This document shows positions 56,981-64,000 of a stretch of DNA of 64,000 nt, piece after piece. The notes beneath the pieces were generated by a model. It was not told the origin of the DNA. It saw only the letters and a program-made list of their open reading frames with translations, and searched no databases. Source of the stretch: Methylobacterium sp. NMS14P (GTDB lineage: Bacteria; Pseudomonadota; Alphaproteobacteria; Rhizobiales; Beijerinckiaceae); contig NZ_CP087106.1 of assembly GCF_028583545.1 (NCBI RefSeq), forward strand, positions 1,550,001 through 1,614,000, read 5' to 3'. Both the position numbers and the translations under genes were made by a program. Position 1 is the stretch's first letter, and each line of letters opens with the position of its first letter.

Positions 56981-57400
56981 ATGGGATCGATGCGGAACGC
57001 GTTCGTCTACACGGCCATCCTGTCGACGATCACGCTCCCGGCGGCCGCGGCGGAGACATGCCGCGACCATTACCGGAGCGAGGGGACGCCGATGCTCCAG
57101 GCCATCACCTACAAGACGTGGATGGTCTTCCCCTCGGTCAGCCCCAAGGCCGCGTTCGACCGGGTGACGCGGGCGGTCCTGGCCGAGGGGTTCGTGGGCG
57201 TGCACGCGGAGAAGGCGCTCGGGACCCTGACGGCCCAGCAGGAGACGTCCGGTTCGGGGCGACCGCAGACGCTGCGGGTCGTGGTGCGCAAGGCCGGGAC
57301 GGGCAGCCGGGTCGACGCCCTGTTCATGGTGCAGGCCGGGCAGGTCGGTCAGGACGTCGACCAGAACCTGTGCCGCGTCGTCGATGCCGCGGCGCAGTAG
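56981..57400 (+). CDS. exported small hypothetical protein
   Basis: A 139-residue protein with a signal peptide (AFVYTAILSTITLPAAAAE, cleavage near 24). The mature part resembles a DUF302-like alpha/beta fold (PKAAFDRVTRAVLAEGFVGV) with two Cys near its ends (ETCRDH, QNLCRV). Tentative. Same strand as the cluster, 119 bases downstream of the duplicated pair. Confidence 0.6.
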   Translation: MGSMRNAFVYTAILSTITLPAAAAETCRDHYRSEGTPMLQAITYKTWMVFPSVSPKAAFDRVTRAVLAEGFVGVHAEKALGTLTAQQETSGSGRPQTLRVVVRKAGTGSRVDALFMVQAGQVGQDVDQNLCRVVDAAAQ

Positions 57401-57500
57401 GGCCCGGTCGGTGACCGGCTCCAGGCACGCGGTCCAGAAGCGAGGTTCGGATGCGCAGTTCGGTACGAGGTTCAGTGCGGGGTTCAGTGCGGGGCCGGCC

Positions 57501-58385
57501 ATGACGCGTCTCCTGGCGACCGCCCTCGCCGCATCCCTCCTGGCGCCGGCATCGGCCCGCGCGATCGACTGCCGCAAGGCGGTCAGCCCGCTCGAGCGCC
57601 TGATCTGCGCCGACGCGGCGCTCCGGAAGGCCGACGCCGCCCTGGGTTCGGCCTATGCCGGCCTCCTGCACGGCGCGGACGACCCCGAGATCCACGCGAT
57701 GCTGATCGCCAGCCAGAAGCGCTGGGTGGCGGCCCGGGACACGCGGCTCGGCGAGCTGGACGCGGCCGACGCGCGCGCCGTCGTGCTGGGGGCGATCCGG
57801 GCACGGACCAAGGACCTGTCCGGTCGCTCGAGGAGCGATCCGGCCCGGCCGCACTGGATCGCGGCGGCGCTGCGGCAGCGGGCCTTCGCGGCGCGGTTCA
57901 CCGGCGGCCCCTTCGCGGGGTTCGACACGGCGTGCGACTTCCTGCCCGTCGGGCAGGACCGGGTCTACGGCTGCTTCGGCAGCCGGCGCTACCAGAACGG
58001 CGACCGGGTCTGCACGCTGTCCGACGACTGGGCGAGCGGCCACACCACCGAGACGCGCACGGTCGCGCGGGTCGTCGACGGCGCCGCGCGAACGGTCGCG
58101 ACCTGCACGATCGGCGGGGGCGACGACGCGGAGTGCCCCGGTCCCGACAACCCCGCCGGCCGCTGGGCGCGGCCCGCCGCCCCGGCCGCCGCCGGCGCGA
58201 CGGCGGCACCCGCCGGCCCTCGGGCCACCCTCGACGTCGAGCTGGCCTCGGACGCCGATGCCGAGACCTGGCTCTCGACCTGCCTGACCGACCCCGCCTA
58301 TCCGCCGCCCGACCCGATTCCGGCGGCCCGGACGGACCCGGGGTCGAGCCCGCCCGCGCCCGCGGGCGCCCCGAGCGGCCGGTGA
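57501..58385 (+). CDS. secreted protein with LprI-like N-terminal domain
   Basis: A 294-residue exported protein. After the signal peptide (1-21) comes the lysozyme-inhibitor LprI-type motif DCRKAVSPLERLICADAALR followed by KADAALGSAYAGLL, typical for periplasmic lysozyme-inhibitor-like domains. The remaining ~180 residues (FDTACDFLPVGQDRVYGCFG) are Cys-rich and unrecognised. The LprI-like domain links the cluster to the cell wall. Confidence 0.72.
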   Translation: MTRLLATALAASLLAPASARAIDCRKAVSPLERLICADAALRKADAALGSAYAGLLHGADDPEIHAMLIASQKRWVAARDTRLGELDAADARAVVLGAIRARTKDLSGRSRSDPARPHWIAAALRQRAFAARFTGGPFAGFDTACDFLPVGQDRVYGCFGSRRYQNGDRVCTLSDDWASGHTTETRTVARVVDGAARTVATCTIGGGDDAECPGPDNPAGRWARPAAPAAAGATAAPAGPRATLDVELASDADAETWLSTCLTDPAYPPPDPIPAARTDPGSSPPAPAGAPSGR

Positions 58386-58387
58386 CG

Positions 58388-59266
58388 ATGGGACCGCACG
58401 CCCCCACGCCCGAGCCGGCCGCCGCTCCTTTCCCCAGGCCGTCCCGCAGGCGCGGCGGCCGAGTCGCCGCGCTGACGCTCGGCCTGACGCTCGCCGGACC
58501 GGCCGCCGCGCAGGACGGGGCGCCGCCGCCGCGGGTCGCCTCCGCCGTGAGGGGCCTGCGCTTCGTGCCCCTCGCCGAGCTGCCGCGGGCCCCGGGCGGG
58601 GCGGGCCGCCGGGCCGGCTGCCCGGGCGAGGTCGTGCCGGCGCAGTCCGAAGCGGCGCGGGCCGTGGCCGCCCGGGACTGGTTCCTCCTCGGCGAAGCGG
58701 CGCTAGGCCGCTACCGGGCCGTCGGCTTCGCCAGCGACCTGCAGCAGGGGCCGAGCGGCACCTGCTTCGTCGCGGACGGCAATGTCGGCCTCTTCGACGG
58801 GGCGCGCCTCGTCGCCCTCGTGTACGGCGCCGGCCGGACCGGCGCGGTCGGCCGCATCGCGGCGCGCGCCGGCGGCGTGCGCCTCTGGGACGGCGACCTG
58901 CCGCCGTCTCCGGTGGGCGACCTGACGGTGCGCGCGGACGGGGTCCTGTCGCTGGAGCCGCCGGCCAAGGTCGAGTCCGTCTGCGGCGGCCGCGGATCGA
59001 TCCCCGCCATCCGCGGCCGGCCGATCGACGAGGCCCGGACGGCGCTGATCGCCGCGGGCTGGACGCCGGTGAAGGGCGCGCCGAGCGGCGACGCGCGGGA
59101 GCGGGATCTCGCCCGGCGCGGCGTGACCGAGGTCGACGGCTGTTCCGGGACCGGCCTGGCCTATTGCAGCTTCCGGTACGCCGGGGCCGCCGGCACGCTC
59201 TCGGTGACGACGACGGGCGACGGCGATCTGCCCGAGGTCCACGAGTACGGAGTCACGTGCCGATGA
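58388..59266 (+). CDS. secreted protein with PASTA-like motif
   Basis: A 292-residue exported protein with an Arg-rich start and a signal segment ending AAAQD (about residue 42). The C-terminal ~90 residues include AIRGRPIDEARTALIAAGWT, close to the PASTA pattern that binds peptidoglycan or beta-lactams, plus three Cys. It starts 2 bases after the upstream gene and overlaps the next by ATGA. Function unknown. Confidence 0.65.
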   Translation: MGPHAPTPEPAAAPFPRPSRRRGGRVAALTLGLTLAGPAAAQDGAPPPRVASAVRGLRFVPLAELPRAPGGAGRRAGCPGEVVPAQSEAARAVAARDWFLLGEAALGRYRAVGFASDLQQGPSGTCFVADGNVGLFDGARLVALVYGAGRTGAVGRIAARAGGVRLWDGDLPPSPVGDLTVRADGVLSLEPPAKVESVCGGRGSIPAIRGRPIDEARTALIAAGWTPVKGAPSGDARERDLARRGVTEVDGCSGTGLAYCSFRYAGAAGTLSVTTTGDGDLPEVHEYGVTCR

Positions 59267-59607
59267 GACGGACCCTGCGGGCGCTGACGCTGATCGCCGC
59301 GACGGGGCCGGCCGCGACCGCCGCGGTCGCGGCGCCCGCACCGCCCTGCGCGGCCGACGCCGGGCGGCAGGCCCTCAAGCTGCTGCGCTTCCACAGCGAC
59401 GGCGACGCGCGGGCCACGGTCGATCCCGCGTCCGTCCGGTCCGTCGGCACCGTCGCGTCCCTGGTCGGGACGCGGCGCTTCCAGGTGATCGAGGTGGAGG
59501 GCAGCATCTACAAGGGCGCGTATCGGATCCGGCTGATCTACGCGCCGATGCCCGGGAGCTGCGTGCTGATGGGGCAGGAGATCCTCGAGCGCTCCGATCC
59601 CTACTGA
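59263..59607 (+). CDS. secreted small protein, surface-adhesin-E-like
   Basis: A 114-residue exported protein (signal peptide 1-24, ALTLIAATGPAATAAVAAPA). The mature domain has the surface-adhesin-E-like pattern ATVDPASVRSVGTVASLVGT, then FQVIEVEGSIYKGAYRIRLI. Overlaps the upstream gene by four bases and ends the plus-strand cluster. The assignment is tentative. Confidence 0.55.
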   Translation: MRRTLRALTLIAATGPAATAAVAAPAPPCAADAGRQALKLLRFHSDGDARATVDPASVRSVGTVASLVGTRRFQVIEVEGSIYKGAYRIRLIYAPMPGSCVLMGQEILERSDPY

Positions 59608-59653
59608 GCACCGCCCGCCGTCCGGCGAACGGGCCGCGCCGCGGGCCTCGTCC

Positions 59654-59953
59654 TCAGCGCGCGCCGAGGCAGCCGGTCCCGGGCGCCGGCAGGACCAGCC
59701 AGGCGCCGCCCGCGTAGAGGCGCCGGACCGCGCCCGGCGCGGCGGGCCGGATCACCAGGTACGCGCGGCCGGCCGAGACCAGGGCCCCGTCGTCGGCGGC
59801 CGCCAGGGCGGCGGGGTTGCCGAGGGCCACCACGGTCTCCGGCTGGACCGCGAGGGCGGTCAGCGCGGTCACGCCCAGCCACCCGGCGAGCGCCGCCGCG
59901 GCGGCGCCGACCGGCAGGCCGCGCCGCGGGCGCCGATCAGTAGTCGTAGGCAT
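59654..59953 (-). CDS. small membrane/exported hypothetical protein
   Basis: A 99-residue protein with a hydrophobic N-terminal part (about 14-36) that may be a signal anchor. The rest is beta-rich with GTGCLGAR at the end. It overlaps the upstream gene by 17 bases and closes a four-gene minus-strand operon. Family unknown. Confidence 0.55.
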   Translation of the reverse strand: MPTTTDRRPRRGLPVGAAAAALAGWLGVTALTALAVQPETVVALGNPAALAAADDGALVSAGRAYLVIRPAAPGAVRRLYAGGAWLVLPAPGTGCLGAR

Positions 59954-61064
59954 GCTCGAACCGGCCCCCCGCGGCCTCCACGGCGCGGATCTGCGCGACG
60001 AGCTGCTCCACCGCGGTGTCGTAGCCGACGCGCTGCCAGCCCGGCTCCGACTGGATCGGCATCGCGAACAGCGGCTCGGCCCCCGCGAGGGTGACCGTCC
60101 GGCCCGGCGGCAGGAGGACGGTGGTGAGGATCCGGCGGTTGCCGGCGATCTCCAGCACGGTCCGGCCGCGATCGCAGAGGCCCCGGACGATCTCCGTGAA
60201 GGCCCGGTAGCGCGGCGTCTCCATCAGGGCGGCCGGTCCGCCGTCGCCGGCCGGGACGGGGCCGAGGAGGGCGATGCGCGGGTCGGCGGCCGCGTCGGAG
60301 GCGTCGAGCCCCGCCACGACGCTGCGGATCGTCAGGCCGGCCGGGTCCATCCCGGCGAGCCACGCGATCCCCCGCGCGTAGGCCCACTTCACCCCGTACT
60401 GCAGCGTGAGCGCGCCGCGCCGCTCGACCGCCCGCAGGGACGGCGTGAACGCGACCTCGTGCCAGAGCCGGGACAGCTCCGCGTCGAACGGGTAGCGGTA
60501 CCAGGGGGTCTGGCGCAGGAACGCGGCGTAGTCCGCGAGCAGCCGGGCGTTGAAGCGATCCTCGTCCGTGGGCTCGGGCCCCCGCCACCGCGCGGTCAGC
60601 GCCCCGAGGGTGCGCTCGTAGGCGCCCTGGATCAGCATCTCGGCCGTGAAGCTGAGGCCGATGACGTAGTTGGTGACCCTCTGGCCCGCGGTGACGTCGC
60701 CGGTGCGCCCGGCCGCCCGGGTCGCCCCGCACAGGCTCGTCCAGAAGCCCGTCGTCGCCGCCCAGTAGTCGAAGGCCGATTCCGAGGCGGATCGCGTCAC
60801 CCCGGCGAGGTCCGCGTAGGCGTGGACGATGTCCCATTCGGGGAAGGTCAGGTAGCTGTCGCCGGCCGCGCGCTTGTAGCCCTCGGGGGCGATCCCGAAG
60901 CGCGAGCCGCCCCCCGCCCGCCCCTGCAGGGCGGGATCGGGCGCGACCGCGCAGCCCCCCTCGATCGCCGCGACCGGCAGGGCGCAGGCGAGCGCGACGA
61001 GGGCGAGGCCGGCGGCCGCCCAGCGGGCGGGCCGCCAGCGGCGGCGGGCGGGACGGGAGCTCAC
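59937..61064 (-). CDS. exported hypothetical protein of an oxidoreductase operon
   Basis: A 375-residue protein with an Arg-rich start and a signal segment (about 15-34, ends CALPVAA). EGYKRAAGDSYLTFPEWDIV and QTPWYRYPFDAELSRLWHEV stand out as motif-like blocks. It is soluble and helical. I recognise no family. GTG start at 61064 overlaps the upstream gene's TGA by four bases, so the partner genes are coupled; it may assist the FAD oxidoreductase. Confidence 0.68.
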   Translation of the reverse strand: MSSRPARRRWRPARWAAAGLALVALACALPVAAIEGGCAVAPDPALQGRAGGGSRFGIAPEGYKRAAGDSYLTFPEWDIVHAYADLAGVTRSASESAFDYWAATTGFWTSLCGATRAAGRTGDVTAGQRVTNYVIGLSFTAEMLIQGAYERTLGALTARWRGPEPTDEDRFNARLLADYAAFLRQTPWYRYPFDAELSRLWHEVAFTPSLRAVERRGALTLQYGVKWAYARGIAWLAGMDPAGLTIRSVVAGLDASDAAADPRIALLGPVPAGDGGPAALMETPRYRAFTEIVRGLCDRGRTVLEIAGNRRILTTVLLPPGRTVTLAGAEPLFAMPIQSEPGWQRVGYDTAVEQLVAQIRAVEAAGGRFEHAYDY

Positions 61065-61474
61065 GCCGCGACCGTCGCGGCGCCGCGCCGCGGCCACCAG
61101 CCGAGCACGACGCCGGCGAGACCGAGGCTCAGGTGCGGGCCGTTCGAGAGGAGCGGGCTGTCCTGGAAGCCCTTCAGGAACAGCGACAGGTCGAGGAAGC
61201 TCGACCCGGTGAGCGCGCCGACGACGCCGTCGAGGAGGTAGATCGCCCCGAAGGCGCGCAGGAAGGTCACGGCGGCCGACCGCGACCACAGGGCGGCGGC
61301 GAGCGCCCACAGGCCGGAGGCGAGGTGGAGCGCGTCCTTGTAGACGTCGAGCCGGAACAGGCCGAAGACGCGGCCCTCCGCGTCCCGGAAGGCCGGGACG
61401 TAGTCAGTGGCGGCGGCGAACAGCAGGATGGCCGCGAAGGCGAGGGCGGCCGCCCGGGGAAGCGAGAATGTCAT
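61061..61474 (-). CDS. DUF4383-like small membrane protein
   Basis: A 137-residue inner-membrane protein with four hydrophobic segments (about 7-22, 48-64, 72-90, 112-128). The FRLDVYKDALHLASGLWALA segment resembles the DUF4383 core with its conserved His. It lies 17 bases after the FAD oxidoreductase gene. A membrane anchor or redox partner role is inference. Confidence 0.7.
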   Translation of the reverse strand: MTFSLPRAAALAFAAILLFAAATDYVPAFRDAEGRVFGLFRLDVYKDALHLASGLWALAAALWSRSAAVTFLRAFGAIYLLDGVVGALTGSSFLDLSLFLKGFQDSPLLSNGPHLSLGLAGVVLGWWPRRGAATVAA

Positions 61475-61491
61475 GGCGGCTCCTTGCGCGC

Positions 61492-62946
61492 TCAGGCCAG
61501 GTAGGTCGACCACAGGGCGTTCCGGAACAGCAGCCCCGGATCGTACCGGCGCTTGGCCGCCACGAAGGCGTCCAGCCGCGGATAGGCCCGGGCCATCTGG
61601 TCGCGCCGGGCGTGCAGGCGGTAGGGCAGGTAATACGCCCCGCCGATCGCCACGACGCGCTCGATCAGGGCCTCGGTCATGCGCATCATCGCGGCCTCGT
61701 CGCCGGGGGTGAGCCCCTGCGAGAACGACATCACCGCGCCGATGCGCGGGGCGGGCGCGTAGGCCAGCGTCGAGTCCGGGTCCGCCGCCACGTAGCGCAG
61801 GGTGACGTTGAGGCAGTCGCAGCCCGAGCTCGGGATGGTGTCGCGGCAGGCGGCGAGGAACGCGTCGAAGCGCTCGGGCGGGACGAAGTACTCGTGCAGG
61901 ATGTCGGTGCGGCCGCGGTCGCGCGAGGCGAGGTTGGCCACCGGCTCGTTCATCAGGCTGTTGCGGGTGGCGAGGCCGGGATCCAGGGCCGGGTTGAGCC
62001 GGGTCTCGGCGATCCAGCGGGCGCGCTTGCCGAACTCGCTGCCGACCTGGGCGCGGTAGATCTCCCGCGAGACCGCCGAGAACGCCCCCTGCGCGGCCGC
62101 CGCGGGCAGGACCTGCGGCGGGTGCCCGGCCTCCGCGTAGGTGACGAGGATCGCCTCGTCGAAGAACCCGGCCTGCGCCACCGAGAGGCGGCCGTAGGCC
62201 ATGCGCAGCCGCGCGTCGCGCGCCACCGCCGCCACGAGGGCCGGCGCGAAGGCGGCGGCCGGCATCACCGCGAAGGTCGGCGTCAGGAGGCGGTTCGGCA
62301 CCATCTCGACCACGAGGTCGACCACGACGCCGAACAGGCCGTAGCCGCCCATCGCCAGCCCGAACAGCTCGGCGTTCTCGGTGCGGGAGCAGGTCACGAG
62401 GCTGCCGTCGGCCAGGACGAGGCGGAGGGCGCGGACCGTGGAGCCGAACGGGCCGTACGGCGCGGGCCAGCCGTGGGCGTTGACGCTGAAGGTCGAGCCG
62501 ACCCCGAAATCGCTGTTCGACTGCATCACCGCGGGCGAGAACCCGATCCGGTCGAGCTGCCGGATGACCTGCGACCAGCGCGCGCCGGCACCGACGCGGT
62601 AGAGGCCGGCGGCTTTGTCGGGCTCGATCGGGCCGCCCTCCAGGGTCACGGCGGTCCCGTCGCGGGCGAGGCTCTGGCCGCCCATGGAATGGCGGGCGAC
62701 GCCGACGGCGACCGGCCGCCCGCCGGCGGCGGCGTCCCTGATCTCGGCGCGCACGGCCTCGATCAGGGCCTCGGTCGAGCCTGTCGGGAGGACGGCGTGG
62801 CGCGTCACCGGGGTCGGGTTGAGGCCGCTCGCGTCGTTCAGGATGGTCCGCGGCGCGGCCCGGGCCGCCCGCGGCAGCAGCGCGGCGGCCGCCACGGCGC
62901 CGCCGCCCGCGAGGATCCTGCGCCTGCTCGGTCCTGTCCCGGCCAT
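61492..62946 (-). CDS. Tat-exported FAD-binding oxidoreductase (VAO/GlcD-like)
   Basis: A 484-residue flavoprotein-type oxidoreductase of the vanillyl-alcohol-oxidase fold. The N-terminus has a twin-arginine signal (SRRRILAGGGAVAAA). FAD-binding elements are visible: VGVARHSMGGQSLARDG, VGAGARWSQVIRQLDRIG and GVGSTFSVNAHGWPAPYGPF, where the His may carry covalent FAD. The C-terminal substrate domain is D-arabinono-1,4-lactone-oxidase-like (RYDPGLLFRN). The substrate is unknown. It is the first gene of a four-gene minus-strand operon. Confidence 0.88.
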   Translation of the reverse strand: MAGTGPSRRRILAGGGAVAAAALLPRAARAAPRTILNDASGLNPTPVTRHAVLPTGSTEALIEAVRAEIRDAAAGGRPVAVGVARHSMGGQSLARDGTAVTLEGGPIEPDKAAGLYRVGAGARWSQVIRQLDRIGFSPAVMQSNSDFGVGSTFSVNAHGWPAPYGPFGSTVRALRLVLADGSLVTCSRTENAELFGLAMGGYGLFGVVVDLVVEMVPNRLLTPTFAVMPAAAFAPALVAAVARDARLRMAYGRLSVAQAGFFDEAILVTYAEAGHPPQVLPAAAAQGAFSAVSREIYRAQVGSEFGKRARWIAETRLNPALDPGLATRNSLMNEPVANLASRDRGRTDILHEYFVPPERFDAFLAACRDTIPSSGCDCLNVTLRYVAADPDSTLAYAPAPRIGAVMSFSQGLTPGDEAAMMRMTEALIERVVAIGGAYYLPYRLHARRDQMARAYPRLDAFVAAKRRYDPGLLFRNALWSTYLA

Positions 62947-63207
62947 GCCCGCCCTCGATGCCCGCCCTCGATTCGCGCCGATGGGGCGGCCGGATCGCCC
63001 GCCGGCCAACCCTGCGACGGGTTCGGATCCGGCGGCGTGAGATCGCGCACGGTGCGCCGCCCGCCGGTGCGACGCGGGGCAATCAGCAGCATGGGCAGGG
63101 CGCGGTCAACAGCCCGACGGCGGACCGTTCCGGCCGTCGGCAGGTCTCCGGGACGGAGGCGACCCGGACGGCGCTCGAACCGGTCTGGACGATGTGCTTG
63201 AAAACCC

Positions 63208-63254
63208 TGGCGCGCCCTACGGGAATCGAACCCGTGTTTTCGCCGTGAAAGGGC
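63208..63254 (-). mobile_element. 3' fragment of tRNA-Glu, attachment site
   Basis: On the minus strand the anticodon loop CTTTCAC (anticodon TTC), anticodon 3' strand, T arm (ACGGGTTCGATTCCCGT), acceptor 3' strand and CCA are present. The 5' half is missing: sequence identity breaks in the anticodon stem (63252-63254). This is the classic footprint of integration into a tRNA 3' end. The left border of the element lies here, and the intact tRNA-Glu should sit at the other end, to the right of the window. Confidence 0.82.
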
Positions 63255-63375
63255 CGCCACGAGACAAAGCGGACAGAAGTGAACTCCCCACTTCCCTCTG
63301 CACGCTCGCTTTTTTCGTCTCCTGCTATCATAGTTGGTCTCACCGTCTGTGTGAGACGCTCTGTGAGACCGATCA

Positions 63376-64000
63376 ATGGCAAAGCCTAGCAGCTTCGATA
63401 GCGTCGCTAAGCGGGTCCGACTTCCGTCGGCCAAGAATCCACGCTGGCAGGGTGTTTCGGGAGGCCGAGGTGGCGTCAGCCTGGGCTACCGCAAGCCAGC
63501 GCGAGGACCGGGTACCTGGATCGTCAAGCTGGTGATCGATGGGAACCGCGTCGAGCAACGCCTCGCCCAAGCTGACGATCCTGGCTCGGATCCGGATGCC
63601 CTCTCGTACCCAGCTGCCGTTACGGCAGCCATCGACTGGGCGCGCGCTCAGGTACGTCGTCTCGACGGAGAAGGGGAGGGGGACGATGCCGAGGTCCCGA
63701 GCGTGCGCACGGCTGTCCAGGCCTATGTCGCTGCTCGCTCAGAGCGTGCCCCCACAGCGGGGAAGGACGCCGAGAAGCGCCTCGGAAAGCACGTCCTCTC
63801 CGATCAAGCCTTCGCCGAGACGCAGTTGGCGAAGCTCAACGCGAGCACCATCCGGACTTGGCGACAGCGTCTATCGAGCGAGTTGCAACCCACGACCGTC
63901 AACCGGCTGCTGAACGACCTGCGCGCTGCGCTCAACGCAGCCGCAGAACACCATCGTCGCGTGCTTCCAGCTACGCTTGCCGCCGAGATCCGTGCCGGCA
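63376..64000 (+). CDS. tyrosine-recombinase-type integrase, partial (runs off the window)
   Basis: At least 208 residues of an open frame with no stop to the window edge. The start MAKPSSFDSVAKRVRLPSAK follows an atcaatgg context. The visible part shows a beta-rich arm-type DNA-binding segment (about 25-60, GGVSLGYRKPARGPGTWIVK) and a SAM-like core-binding domain (about 115-200, RTAVQAYVAARSERAPTAGK, TIRTWRQRLSSELQPTTVNR). The catalytic domain lies beyond the end. The GC content is lower and less third-position biased than that of the neighbours, consistent with transfer. It sits 120 bases from the tRNA fragment. Confidence 0.85.
   Translation, partial: MAKPSSFDSVAKRVRLPSAKNPRWQGVSGGRGGVSLGYRKPARGPGTWIVKLVIDGNRVEQRLAQADDPGSDPDALSYPAAVTAAIDWARAQVRRLDGEGEGDDAEVPSVRTAVQAYVAARSERAPTAGKDAEKRLGKHVLSDQAFAETQLAKLNASTIRTWRQRLSSELQPTTVNRLLNDLRAALNAAAEHHRRVLPATLAAEIRAG

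Noticed and set aside
63083..63382. 99-residue minus-strand ORF over the tRNA fragment
   Set aside because: Its GENTGSIPVGRARVF stretch is the typical translation of a tRNA 3' half, so it is not a gene.

Overview
The window is high-GC alphaproteobacterial DNA. It most likely comes from Methylobacterium or a close relative in the Hyphomicrobiales. The evidence is the combination of a GCG_CRPN-type small secreted protein, DUF6894 and DUF1127 proteins, a BBP2-like beta-barrel porin, an HWE-like kinase beside Crp/Fnr regulators, a complete urtABCDE operon and many short Methylobacterium-style hypothetical genes. This is inference from gene content; no database search was run.

Layout. 0-7 kb: a molybdopterin-binding Mop protein, then a heavy-metal RND pump (CzcA/CusA-like, with a His-rich CzcB-like adaptor and a small secreted His/Cys protein) and an AraC regulator. 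7-15 kb: many small genes, a candidate two-hairpin small RNA, a porin, a DUF5872 protein and an SDR oxidoreductase. 15-18 kb: an ECF sigma/anti-sigma pair whose anti-sigma carries an in-frame Trp minisatellite, then a LuxR-type regulator and a DUF1127 protein. 18-26 kb: a medium-chain dehydrogenase, serA, and a family-2 encapsulin operon (shell with an inserted cyclic-nucleotide-binding-like domain, and cysteine desulfurase cargo with a ~260-residue disordered leader), followed by an EpsC-type serine acetyltransferase and a 68-residue protein. The enzymes form a route 3-phosphoglycerate -> serine -> O-acetylserine -> cysteine -> persulfide sulfur, with the last step probably inside a protein shell.

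26-47 kb: a ClpP/crotonase-like secreted protein, a five-gene branched-chain-type ABC transporter (livG-H-M-SBP-F), two Crp/Fnr regulators around an HWE-like kinase, and urtABCDE behind an excellent sigma-54 promoter, with a REP-like palindrome between urtA and urtB. Then come a hybrid histidine kinase and a LuxR-type response regulator.

47-59.6 kb: the least understood part. Twelve co-directional genes encode membrane-anchored CbbX/EccA-like AAA+ ATPases (three AAA+ modules in two genes), two inner-membrane-anchored Sel1/peptidoglycan-binding-like paralogues, and seven predicted exported proteins, including a tandemly duplicated beta-rich pair with shared C-terminal motifs. I regard this as a candidate undescribed envelope system. 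Facing it is a four-gene minus-strand operon (Tat-type FAD oxidoreductase, DUF4383-like membrane protein, two unknowns).

63.2-64 kb: a 3' tRNA-Glu fragment and the start of a tyrosine-recombinase-type integrase gene mark the left end of an integrated element that continues beyond the window.
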